This document shows positions 36,010 through 47,099 of a stretch of DNA of 64,000 bases, piece after piece. The notes under the pieces were generated by a model. That model was given only the letters and a program-made list of their open reading frames with translations. It made no database searches and had not been told where the DNA came from. The position numbers and the translations under genes were made by a program. Position 1 is the first letter of the stretch. The number at the start of each line of letters is the position of its first letter. Source of the DNA: Paulownia fortunei (lineage: Eukaryota > Streptophyta > Magnoliopsida > Lamiales > Paulowniaceae); the NCBI GenBank assembly GCA_019321725.1, contig CM033118.1, forward strand, positions 17,944,071-18,008,070, in the 5' to 3' direction.

Positions 36010-36016
<7 letters not shown>

Positions 36017-37087
36017 ATATCACTATTTCAACTATTTTAAATTATATTTTCAGAAAAAAATATTCCATTTGCGCAAAAAAAATTCACTGTTACAGATTTT
36101 CCATAACGACGCATCATTTTTTATTGTGTCAATGAAGACATTCATAATGTTTTCTTTTTTCTTTTTTTATCTTTAGTAACTTCAAGACCCCCTAAATTGT
36201 AGAACTAAAATTGCAAATTTCTGTAACATGCTCTGCACATGAAAACGTCCACCTGACTAAAATTGCAAACAAAATTTCTTACGGGCCTAAAAGTAATAGT
36301 GTGGCAATAAAATTACAACAGAACGAAAGCTATGGGACCAAAATAAAATTAACCTTAAATTTAGATTGGTGACAGTATGCATGAATCTGAATTAATGTAT
36401 GGATTGACGACTCTTTTACTTCTCTTCCTTTATTCATGCTTATAATCATTAAGGTGATCCATAGTGATGGTATAGATAAGTGAAGGTGGTAATTTAGGCT
36501 TTTCACTTAAGTCTACTTGTAATACGATAATTTCAATAGTAAGATAAGTAAACCTCAAAGGAGGATTCGTATATTACACAAACTTTAGGTGTCATGCCCT
36601 AAGCGCATGGGGTGGGGGCGAGCTTTTGGTAGAATTGGTTTCGTTAATAACTGTTTCGCACTTATCTAACTCAAGTTGAACGTTGGTCATGTTTATAAAT
36701 TATTTTAAATTTTCTCCCACAATTAATATAGGTATCACAACTTTGGACATACAACTTTACACACCCACCATCAGGGGTTGGGGACCACAAACAAGACTTC
36801 AACACAACGGGTTTCGTTGAAAACTATTCCACATTTGACCTTACTGTACAAAAATAATTAATTCAAGTTGTTAGAATGGTTTATTATACTTATTTAGAAA
36901 CTATTCCAATTTTTTTTTTCATAATTAATGTGGGATATCATATTAGGGGGTATTGTGTAATCTTAGGCAAACCCATTATGTTTCCAACTATCATATAAAC
37001 CCATTTTTGTATATTAACTTATATGTATTTATATAATATTAGTTATAAAAAAATATATTTTTTAAGCAAATTTTAGTTGTATTATTG

Positions 37088-37127
<40 letters not shown>

Positions 37128-37490
37128 AAAATTATAAAATGAGTGTACAAATATAATTCAAACCTGATGAGTTCGGTTCAAATTCAAGTCATTAAAAATA
37201 TTTATGCGTGATGCATGAGATCATTTATTATTGGACAAGTGAAAGGGCGTAAGCATGCGTGTAGACAAAGTTGACAAGTATCACGTGTGGATGCGAAGGC
37301 TGCTTCATTTTTTTGCTTTGTATTCATCACAATCACATGAGCAGCAGCTCTTTGAACAGTAGGAGGAGGAAAATACCAAAGGAAACAATGGGGTCTCCGT
37401 CCACAATAAATGGAGATTTATTTTACAGAGGAACTGGTGCAACATTTTCATTACTTATTTCATTATAATTTAATGATTATAAAGGAACCG
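36010..37490. repeat. Spacer block S3, 3' of bHLH copy D
   Basis: From the end of the (TA)n tract this follows 24962 onward of S1 nearly base for base, then diverges by small gaps. It has extra sequence at 36360-36560 that is shared with S4 (48475-48650) but missing from S1. The core lies at 37195-37370. A second (TA)n tract is at 37092-37124. Confidence 0.8.
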
Positions 37491-39707
37491 AGAATGTTGC
37501 ACCCATAAATCTCACTTTTACTGATATGTTTGGGGTTAAGAAAAAATGAAGGAAAAATATTAATGATAAAATTCCATCAGTTATTAGTTTGGGGCAAAAT
37601 GTTAATAATAATTAGTATTATGATATGTTATTAAGATTTTTTCTTTTTCTTTTTAAATTATTATATGTATAAAGATATAAATATATATTAACTTGAATAT
37701 ATATGTATAGTAATGATTATGATTTTTTCATATGCTTTGGAAAACGTAAAAGTATGTTTTAGAGGAAACAAATATTAAATATTCGATTAATTTAGAGGAA
37801 TGAAATATTTTTCAAAAGAAGACTAAAAATAGCCTTAATTTATTAGATTTAATCAAACCTAAACAAATCGTACTTGAGAAGGACACCATTGACAACCTTA
37901 ATTGATAAAGTGCGACACATTCTGTTCAAGTGCTCATCAAGTTGTGCCCTAGAAATTTGGGCCTAATGGGGTTTTCTCATTTAACAACTTCATTTTGGCC
38001 TAAACTTCATATAATTGATCCTTTTGTCACTGTTATTTTGCAACGTTAAGCAAATAACAATCTTTAATCAAATAGTGATAAATGAGAGGTTTTCGTCTAA
38101 AATTGAAACCAAAAAGATGGTGGATATTATAAATCAAAAACTTTAGAAGAGCTGGATGGAAGAAACTATGAACTCTTAATCCTCCTTGAAACTTAATACC
38201 ATCATATTTGGCCTCTCTAAATGCATTAGAACATTTAAAGTTAAAGTTTCAAGACACTACAAGCACGAGGTTTTAAGTTTTTAATCCTGCATTTGAATAT
38301 GTGTCTCTATTGTGTTAGTTTGTTATCTCATTATATATTGTAATTTCATGACTTGTCTTTCTCATAAAGAAAAAAGAGCTAGGATAATGGTGAGCCTCAT
38401 TAATTAGGAGTAGGTATAAAGAGATAAGGATGGGGCTAGTGCACCCTTGTCCACATGTCTTGAGTTGGCTTAAGGCAATACTTGGCGAAAAAGATTCAGA
38501 ATTCTAGACAGGGGAGATATTTGATATACTACACTTGGTGGATAATACAATGGATGGATGATGAATAAATACTCAATTTTATAAAAAATGAGACATTAGT
38601 CCATCATTCAAGTACTCGATCGACGTGCAATATAATGGGTGTAGGTTGGATATTACAGAATAGGAGGTGCAAGATCAGTAACACCCTCTGAATTTCATGT
38701 TTAGGAGAAAAGTATGAAAATGGATAGATGTTAGGATTAGTACGAGAGTTTTGATAGGTGCTTCTTATATATTCTTTGTACATTTATTTATGATGAAATG
38801 CTCTCCTTATCTATGGACATAGTACCCTTTCATGTTCTCACTTATGCTTTATTCTTTACGTCTTTCTCGTAGAAAATATCAACACCAATACATTTGAACC
38901 AAAAACTCATAACTAATTCCACGGAGCCAACTTGTAAGGTATACTCAGGGACGAAGCCTATGGGGCGAAATTATATATATTGATAACATATAAGCATTTA
39001 TTATTCATTCTTTATACATAATGTTTTTTTCTTGTTACTACCTTTTTTTCCTTAAATTAAATAATTATTAAATACAAATGCAAATTTAAATATTATATGT
39101 GATATCAACACAAATTCATCACATCTATCATATTACGTGCATAAATATTTGAATAAAAAATGGTTTCTAAATGAAAATTAAAAGCAATTTTTAATTTAAT
39201 ACAACACAAAACAAAAGTTAACTTGTGTTTGATGCTGACAATTGAACACATTAAAACTCAAGTTCTTGTGTGTGAGACATGATCAATGCTAGGGTATGTC
39301 TCTTCGATTTTGAGGCCATGATAAAGTGTCCATAGTCTTTCCTTTAACTATTTTGCTACCTAGGGGATGGGGGTGCAAGGGCAATAACACTCTACAGATT
39401 TCATGTTCAGGAAAGCAATTGTTCCGATCAGTTTCCCTATGTTTGTCCCCCTGTGCATGTGCTACTCTTAAAAGGAAGTGGTTAAAGGTTAGGGTTAGTA
39501 TGAGAGTTTTGATAGTTGTTTCTTATATTCTTTGAACATCTATTGGTGATAGTACTCTTGAATATATAGTTTTATCAAAGAGAATACGAACATGAATACA
39601 ACATTTATTCATTTCAAACGAGCTATACTCGCCATCAAATTGGAATAGATAATCAAAAACAACCATAACAAGTAATTGATTTGTACATAACAATATGAAA
39701 ACAAGCT
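37491..39707. other. Spacer region before copy D, no gene seen
   Basis: 37491-38640 is unique here. A block at about 38640-38945 is repeated in diverged form at about 39360-39620, with shared phrases such as 'gagagttttgatag'. Between them a stretch beginning CAGGGACGAAGCC (38945) resembles the start of small hAT-type elements, but I could not find its partner end. The open frame at 39326-39535 lies in this repeat and is not supported. Confidence 0.45.
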
Positions 39708-40904
39708 TTAGGAAATCAACTCCTGTATCCTCTCACCTATTCTTGAAGTATCCACACCAACCCTGGAATCTTTTACCTGTCATAAAATGAAGCAGATTTA
39801 GCATTTTACCGAAATAAAAAAAACATTCTTAACAACCTAAATGAAGCTGTTTAAACTCTATGATGTCAAAAGTTTTCCCCTTAACAGTCGCAGCAAATTT
39901 CGTTTTGAATACAAGATTTTTGTCAAATTCCATTAAGTTTTAGCAGAATCATTGTGCAGCAGAATCAGAAAATCGCGCTTCAAATTGTTAATTAGCTGAT
40001 AATCACCTGAGCATGGAGAGTATGGAAAATCTTGTCACCAATAGTGGAAAGGCTAACAGTGACCACTTCAGTCCCTTCTTGTTCAAGTATGCTAATGACT
40101 TGATGCAGCACGAAATTTATTTGGAGCCCACTAATCAAAACCACCTCCAAACTCGAATTTAAGTCTCTTATTCTCAGAATTGGCAAGTTCGATCCACCTA
40201 TAGTAGGAGTATTGTTGGTAACATCAATGGTTGGATCGGTATTCATCAGTGCTTGTGTCTTCCTTCTCCTCAATTCTTCAACTCTTTCTCTTAAAATCTT
40301 GATGTAACCAGCTGCCTGTTCGAGCTGATCTTGCTGTGACAAGAACTCCTGCATATGTGTGTAGAATAACAAGATAGACTGCAGAAGTTAAGCATAAAAA
40401 TCTGATACAAAGCAACGATGCAACCACCCTGATTTCCGAACAAATTAAGTTCTATTATGTAGTTAAACATACGAATATTATTTACAAGTTTTATTATGTT
40501 TTTCTAAACCATCATAGCTACGTAACGTTCAAAAGGTGCATTTACAAATGCAAAACTTGCAGTATATGCATGAGATTTCGTTTATATTGTACGCTCGATA
40601 ATTTGTGTTGCAAATATAATCTGTCAGTCTTTTCATGAAGGTCCAACATTAAATACACTCTCATTTCATGTCTTTACTCACTGCATCACAAACTTGTGTC
40701 TCTGTCGTAGAACGAATACTATCCTGCATCATAAACTCGTATCCCACATCACAAAACACGCACACATACCTTTGCTGGGTTGAAATGGTCAGCAGGGATG
40801 ATGGAAACCAGCCTGGAGCAGAGACCCTTCATCTCAATCCTTCGATTTTTTTCAATGGTCTTTCTCTCAAGTTTATGTCCCAAACTCGTCTCACCCCTCT
40901 TCAT
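39708..40904 (-). CDS. bHLH162/bHLH36-like transcription factor, copy D (complete)
   Basis: Three exons: 40904-40770 (45 codons), 40348-40007 (114 codons) and 39776-39708 (22 codons plus TAA), giving 181 residues as in copy B. All junctions are GT-AG, phase 0. The start reads MKRGETSLGHKLERKTIEKN, helix 2 starts EFLSQQDQLEQAAGYIKILR, and the C-terminus is TSRIGERIQELIS. Compared with copy A it has several substitutions in the ACT-like region (for example GLQINFVLHQ in place of GLWKNFMLHQ, and EQEGTEVVTV in place of EEEGAQVVTV). Intron 1 is about 420 bases and intron 2 about 230. It probably binds E-box-type DNA as a dimer; the actual target and process are unknown. Confidence 0.88.
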
Positions 40905-41026
40905 GATCACTCAAAACCAAATTACAGATTTGTTTTTCACAACAACTGAAAACCCTCCAAGCTTCGAAGAAAAATGTAGACAAAAAATAAGAATTAGCTG
41001 GTCATGAGTGGCTTGACTTTTATACT

Positions 41027-41034
41027 CTCATACA
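41027..41034 (-). promoter_or_regulatory. TATA box of bHLH copy D
   Basis: TATAAAAG about 125 bases upstream of the ATG, preceded by GAGAG. It aligns with TATAAATAA of copy A. This predicts a transcription start near 41000 and a leader of about 95 bases. Confidence 0.6.
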
Positions 41035-41540
41035 TGGAGAAAGAACGAGACTTCAATAAAGGAGAAAGAAAGTTGCGGCGGCGAATTCGTCAAAGAAGAA
41101 CAGGACCACAAATTCAATTCCAATAACAGAGTTGGATCGAAATATCTAAGTCGTGTGAAAACGAATCAATATCATATCAAGGGTATATTGGGTTCGACCA
41201 AACTAAATTTAAGTACCCTCCAACATATAGCTAGCAAATTTATGCCATTCGTCTTATGTTGGTGGTAGTTTTCGGATTTTGAAGTTTCTGATGATGGACT
41301 AATTTGTAACAACACTTTTAACAGTAGCACCTTAATAATTATGACACAAGTTTCTCGTTATTCTGAATCTCATATTTCTGTTTGTGAAAAGAATACTAGT
41401 TTCTTTTCTATTTTCTTCATGTTTTTTTGGACGGAATACAGAAGAGGCGATATATAGGCTCATTGTGTTTTTTGGACTATCTTTTGGACTTATTCAATCT
41501 TTTTTCTGGACTATGTTTTTCTCTGGGGTATTTTTTTTCT

Positions 41541-42520
41541 TTTTTAAACTATAGTTATCTTGAATTTTTTTTTTTAATGGGTCGGGTCTCAAATTTAGCA
41601 AAATCCATCTCAAACTTGTTTCATTGTCATCCTTAATCAAAATATGATACCAACTTGTAATTGAAGATCTTGGTTGTTTTTGCATAATTAATATAATAAA
41701 TGTTATCACTAGTGAAATTTTGGTTGAACCCAAACACATGATAGTGCATACGAAAACATCTTTAACTCAATTCGATATGAGTCTAATGATAAGAAGGGCT
41801 TGATAGATCCAAATATTCTTGTCACTTAGAAGTAATTATTAAACAAGATATGATTTCTGTATATTAGCAAGCTTAATTGTAAAATTGGTACCGTAGCTAT
41901 AGAGGATGGCAAAATAAGTCCCGTAAATACAGGAGGTGGCAACTTGGGGATATAAATTGAAAATATTTCACACATTAAGGATAAATTTGGTCAGAAATTA
42001 CAATTTTCGTCGAAATTAAGCACTTGACGGGCATGTGATTCTTTTTTAAACTATTTTTTTTTAATGGGTCGGATCTCAAATTTAGCAAAATCCGTCTCAA
42101 ACTTGTTTCATTGTCATCCTTAATCAAAATATGATATCAACTTGTAATTGAAGATCTTGGTTGTTTTTGCATAATTAATATAATAAATGTTATCTAGTGA
42201 AATTTTGGCTGAACCCAAACTCATGATAGTCCAAACGAAAACATCTTTAACTCAATTTGATATGAGTCTAATGATAAGAAGGGCTTGATAGATCCAAATA
42301 TTCCTGTCACTTAGAACTAATTATTAAACAAGATATGATTTCTGCATATTAGCAAGCTTAATTGTAAAATTGGTCTCGTAACTATAGAGGGTGACAAAAT
42401 CAATTCCGTAAATACAGGAGGTGGCAACTTGGGGATAGAAATTGAAAATATTTCACATATTAAGAATAAATTTGGTCGAAAATTACAATTTTCGTCGAAA
42501 TTAAACACTTAGACGGGCAT
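41541..42520. repeat. Direct tandem duplication of about 480 bp
   Basis: The phrase 'aatgggtcggrtctcaaat' and the following 450 bases occur at 41575-42030 and again at 42060-42520. Both copies start near a TTTTTTAAACTAT motif (41541 and 42046). The duplication includes the left terminus of TIR element 3, so that end is present twice. Block A has this sequence once. Confidence 0.85.
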
Positions 42521-43767
42521 GTGACTCTTTTAATTTGGGAATTTTTAATTTTCTGACTGAAATTGTTGATGTGGAGAGAGAGGGTGTTACATGGGTCTTT
42601 AATAATGTTGAGTTGGAAATAAAAAACCATGTGGATATACAAATATATTAAAAAATATTTTTTACAAAAATATTTTTTAAATGTAGGTGTTACTTTACAA
42701 AATATAATAAAACTAATACAACATATATTTTTTAATTTTTTATTAATTTATTTCCTTTTTCAAAATTTCACGAATAACTTTAATTAATATAATTTAATTA
42801 TAAAATTTATTTTTATTTAATTAACTAATTAATCATCAATGAGTAAAAATTCAATATTCATTATTTTATAAAATAAATAATCACCAATCACGGAGTAAAA
42901 AATCAATATTAATTATTTTATAAAACAAATTAAAAATAATACAAAATATCTTCTTCTTTTTTAATTCTTAATTAATTCATTTTAATTTTTTGATACATAA
43001 TGAATAAATTAAACTGATGTAATTCAATTATAGATTATTTTTGTTATCTAATTAATCATCAATTAAGGAGTAGAAATTTAACATTGATTATTTTATAAAA
43101 TAATCAAGGGAGTAAAAAATTTAACATTAATTATTTTAAAAAATAAATTAAAAATAATATCAAATATCTATTTTGAATTCTTAATTAATTTATCTTAATA
43201 TTTTGACACTTTTTAACTAATATAATTCAATAATAAATTAGTTTTTAATTAATTATCTAATTCAATTGAGGAGTAAAAAGTTAGCATTGATTATTTTATA
43301 AAATATATAATCATCTATTAGGGATTAAAATTACACATTAATTATTTTACAAAATAAATTAGAAAATATCTCTTTTTAGTTCTTACTTAATTTATCTTAA
43401 TTTTTTTGACACCTAATGAATTACTTTAATTTAACCTATAAAATACATATTTAATGAATAACTTTGATAATATTAGGAAGTAAAATCTTAACATTAACTA
43501 GTTTAAAATTTAATTAATCAGATAAAAAATTAAAAAAATTATTTTTGTATTCCATTTTTTTTTTCTTTTACTTATTTTTTCTTTTTTTCTTTTTCATCTT
43601 ATTCAAAAAAAAACCCTTTACCCTCACCACCAAAACCTCTACCCAACAAATCACCAAAAAAAATGTCTTGCGTCAAAATGAACTCCAAAAACTCTAGAAA
43701 ACAATAATTTGAAACTTAATACATGTGAAAATATAAACAATAAGCCTGAAATATGTGATTATTGTCA

Positions 43768-43920
43768 AAACCTTGAAATTTTGCAAGCATGAGGTTTCCA
43801 TTTCAACTTGAGGTAGTCTGAATCAGGGCCTCCATTCTTAAAACAATTGAAAGTATCATCGACAAAAGGACAAGACCCCAGTATGTAAACAAACTCAAAA
43901 CTTAAACCAACTCGCCGTCT
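43768..43920 (-). pseudogene. Captured TBL/PMR5-type fragment, second copy
   Basis: The minus strand encodes YILGSCPFVDDTFNCFKNGG followed by DSDYLKLKWKPHACKISRF. This copy keeps the second cysteine (FNCF) and the PDSDY element better than 3506-3655, so it makes the family assignment clearer. The reading frame after SR enters a GTTTTGAC donor-like site, and an acceptor-like TTTTCTAG lies about 90 bases downstream. The upstream glycine/tryptophan-rich part of the 79-codon open frame (43921-44004) is just the CAC tract read backwards. Confidence 0.65.
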
Positions 43921-44092
43921 CGCCACCACCACCACCACGATGTCATCCCCCCACCACCACCACCCCTGCTCCAGCCTTTCACCACCCAGCACCACCATCA
44001 CCAACCCCGTTGCCAGCCTTCAACCCGCCCAAACCCCCCTCAGCCAAACCCAGCAACCCACAACACCACCACCACCACCACCACCACCACCA
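43921..44092 (+). repeat. CAC/CCA-rich tract
   Basis: Paralogue of 3660-3830, with a pure CAC run at about 44064-44092. Confidence 0.8.
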
Positions 44093-44275
44093 AATATGAA
44101 ATGGTGAATTGGCATTTTTTTCCCATCTCAGCAGCTGAGTCAACACATGTAAAATTTTTTATCTCCACATCATCAGTCGGAAAATCACAAAATTTCTAAA
44201 TTATTTGGTCACGCACTGGTCACATACTTAATTCAGGCGAAAATTGTAATTTTCAGCCAAATTTGTCCTTAATGT

Positions 44276-45007
44276 AAACAAATTGGGATCGAAGGTAAAC
44301 AAAAGTAATTTTGCTTTGTTTTTATATTTTGGAAATTCTTTCAATGGAAATTTAGCCTCATATTGAACAGGTCAGAACTGCACATTTTTTCAATGCTTGG
44401 TTTACAATTTTGGAATTTTTGCTTTATTTCAATTTTCAACAACTATTTGGTCAGTATTGGTTATGTAGAAAGTCGAAAACTACAGCTCAAAAAAGTCACA
44501 AACTAAATCAAAATACCAACCTAACTTTTAAAATACTTATCATGCATGGAATGACCATATAATTGGTTTATTTTTGTTGTCATCATAATAACATGTAAAT
44601 CGGTTGCTTTTTTTAAATTAATAATGAATATTTATTACTGAATACTCATGAGTTAGTCGAAATAAAAATATTTTAGCAAACGAAAGAAATCAAATCGTAA
44701 ATATAATTTTATATTTATATTATTCTGTAATTAGTGATATGTATCTTAGTACTTAAGTCGTTTGTGCAGTACATATGTCATCCTCGTTTTGAACAGTATT
44801 AGCATTGAAGTTGTTTGTGTGGTAAGTATTTCATACTAGAGATGATAATGGATGGATTTGTTAAAATTGGAGACCCACTCCACCCCCAAATTTGTTGTGT
44901 TTCGTTTAGATTCATTAAATTCGTTTTATAATTTTAAAAATATTATTTTGAAAAATAACATCACTATTTTTTTTAAAAATATATATATTATAATATTACA
45001 TAAACAG

Positions 45008-45041
<34 letters not shown>

Positions 45042-46330
45042 TAAAATAAAAAAATAATTAATTAATTAAATAAACATGTCGTATTCGGGACGAGATAAAT
45101 TTAAAAATTAAAATCTAAAACCTAGCCCAAATTAATTTATAACTTGACAAATCTATCCTAAATATAAGGGATGTGGTTCATATCAATCCATTGACATTTT
45201 TATTTATTTTAGTATTTTTAGCATTTGACTTGTTATGATAGAAAAACATGTATCATATGTATTTGAGTTTACGGCAGTTATCATGTTCAAGTGAAAATGT
45301 GTTGGGGAAACATAAGTAAAAGTCACGCTTGAGTAATTTTTGACTATTTCACTCCCTAATTTGATACGTGGCACACTTCTTCGTATTGATGGCCCTACCT
45401 CAATGTCCTCATACTTTTATTTTCTTCAAGTATTAGGCCAGTCAACTATTATTTTTGTAGGAAAAATTTTCCTCTTTTACACTAATTTCAATCTTCAAAA
45501 ATTATTTTTTTAATTTTTTTTTTGTATTATTACTATTTTATATCTTCAAAAAATTCTTATCTAACATTTCAATATTTAAATAATATATAATTTTAAGTGC
45601 ACAGAGTATGTCAAAATTGCTTGTTTATAATAATTATTGAAGAGCATTCCAGTGGTATCTTGCTTCAATTTTTTAAGTACTCAGACAATTGACAAAATAA
45701 TCTATCCCCTTTAACAAAGAAACTATGACTATGAACACTAGATCAAAACACAATAATTAAGAAAAAAAGTGTATTTTTGGATCTGTATATTGACTTAATT
45801 AAGGTTTTCATCCTTTATTTTGGGGGTCTATCAATTTAAGACACTATTTTTAAATAAATAGTAATTTTAGGACAAACTTCGTTCAGAAAATCTAATTTGG
45901 CCTAAAATTGCCAATCTGAACAAAAAATTGAGATTTTCTAAAATTGGAGAGAAATTTGCCTTATTGACATCCTATGTGTTCTAAATGGATGGAAAACTTA
46001 TGGCCCTATGGATTTCACGTAAAGCAATTTTTTTAAAAAATATAAAATTAATTAAATAAATAAATTTAAAAATTATATAAAATTTAATTTTTAATTTTTA
46101 ACCAATTTATCTTTTTCATGACATTTTAAAAGAAAAAACAATTCATCTTCTTCAGTCAACCAACCAACATCGAAATCAATATCAAAATTTTGGTATAAAT
46201 GAAAATCGAATTAATTCTGATATTTTAATCCGGTAGTGTAAGAAAAATTAATACTGGCATGGTGTGCTGTAATGTAGTGAAACAAGTCAACAACATCCAT
46301 TTGTCTTGTTGATTTTGTTCCAAGTAATGT
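44276..46330. other. Noncoding part of block D with one insertion
   Basis: No gene. 44835-45200 is an AT-rich insertion absent from block A ('actagagatgataatggatgg' to about 'tcaatccattgac'), with a (TA)n tract at 45010-45038 and GC-richer ends. It looks like a MITE related to 7800-8360. The rest follows 4115-5638. Confidence 0.55.
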
Positions 46331-47099
46331 ACACAGTGCTTCAAACATTGCACGCGCATTTTGTCTCTTCTTCTCCACCGCTTTACCACTCACATCAACA
46401 TCCCCAAAAAACACGCACAACACGCACAAGATTTTACGGAATGCAGACCCTACTCCTACCACAGATCCAGCGCCGCCTCTGTGGTGACTTAAACACCACA
46501 GATCCTTTAAAAAACAGAAACAACCAAAAACATTCACTGACAGTAAACACAGATGACTTAAAAAGTTCAAGTTAGATTTCTGAATCTATTACCAAGAGAA
46601 TAGCATTCGCATTCCACTAGATTTCAGTGTCTCCTACATCTTCTGCAATATCAACAGCCTCAACCCTGTAGGCCACTCTTTTGCTAATTCCATCCCCCGC
46701 GTGGGTTTTGCAAACTGGAAGGTGAGGCCCCAATGGGAATCCCACAGGCTTTTATGGTTTTCAAACAACCAGTGATGTCGATGAAGATGATTGTGTGGAT
46801 CTGGGGCAGGGGTTGTAGGGCCGGGGGATGGTTCGTTGAGAGAAAAGAAGATGATTTAAAAAAAAAAAAAAATGTCAAAAGAATAAGATAAGTTGATTAA
46901 AAGTTTCATAAATGCACATCTAACATATAAATAAATATCCCGTCAAAATTAATTAATAACCATAACTTTTCATACGTAATCTTATAATGTTTATATTTAT
47001 TAGATAATTTTTTAAATTTTAAATTTTTTTATTAAATTAATTTATTTTTTTAATTTACTTCATTTATTTCAATAAAAAGATCTTCGTTTAATATATTTA
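46331..47099. other. End of block D, no gene seen
   Basis: 46331-46905 matches the ends of block A (5590-7025 with large gaps). The 119-codon minus open frame at 46211-46570 covers the site of the tandem array in block A and has no recognisable domain. Confidence 0.5.

Larger units (their letters stand above)
41870..44275. mobile_element. Mutator-like TIR element 3 (paralogue of element 1)
   Basis: The left end is AGCTTAATTGTAAAATTGG at 41870, duplicated at 42354. The interior is homologous to 2070-4020, including the TBL fragment and the CAC tract. The right terminus is missing: after 'tttgtccttaatgt' (44275) the expected inverted end is replaced by about 180 bases of other sequence before homology to block A resumes at about 44455. 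Confidence 0.6.
39783..46905. repeat. Segmental duplication block D (paralogue of 1-7025)
   Basis: Collinear with block A from intron 2 of the bHLH gene to about 46905. Changes specific to D are a 480-bp tandem duplication (41541-42520), a replaced segment at 44275-44455, an insertion at 44835-45200, absence of the 62/63-bp array, and a deletion near 46685 corresponding to 6610-6768. Confidence 0.85.

Noticed and set aside
46211..46570. 119-codon minus open frame
   Set aside because: No domain, and it is not kept in the paralogous block A.
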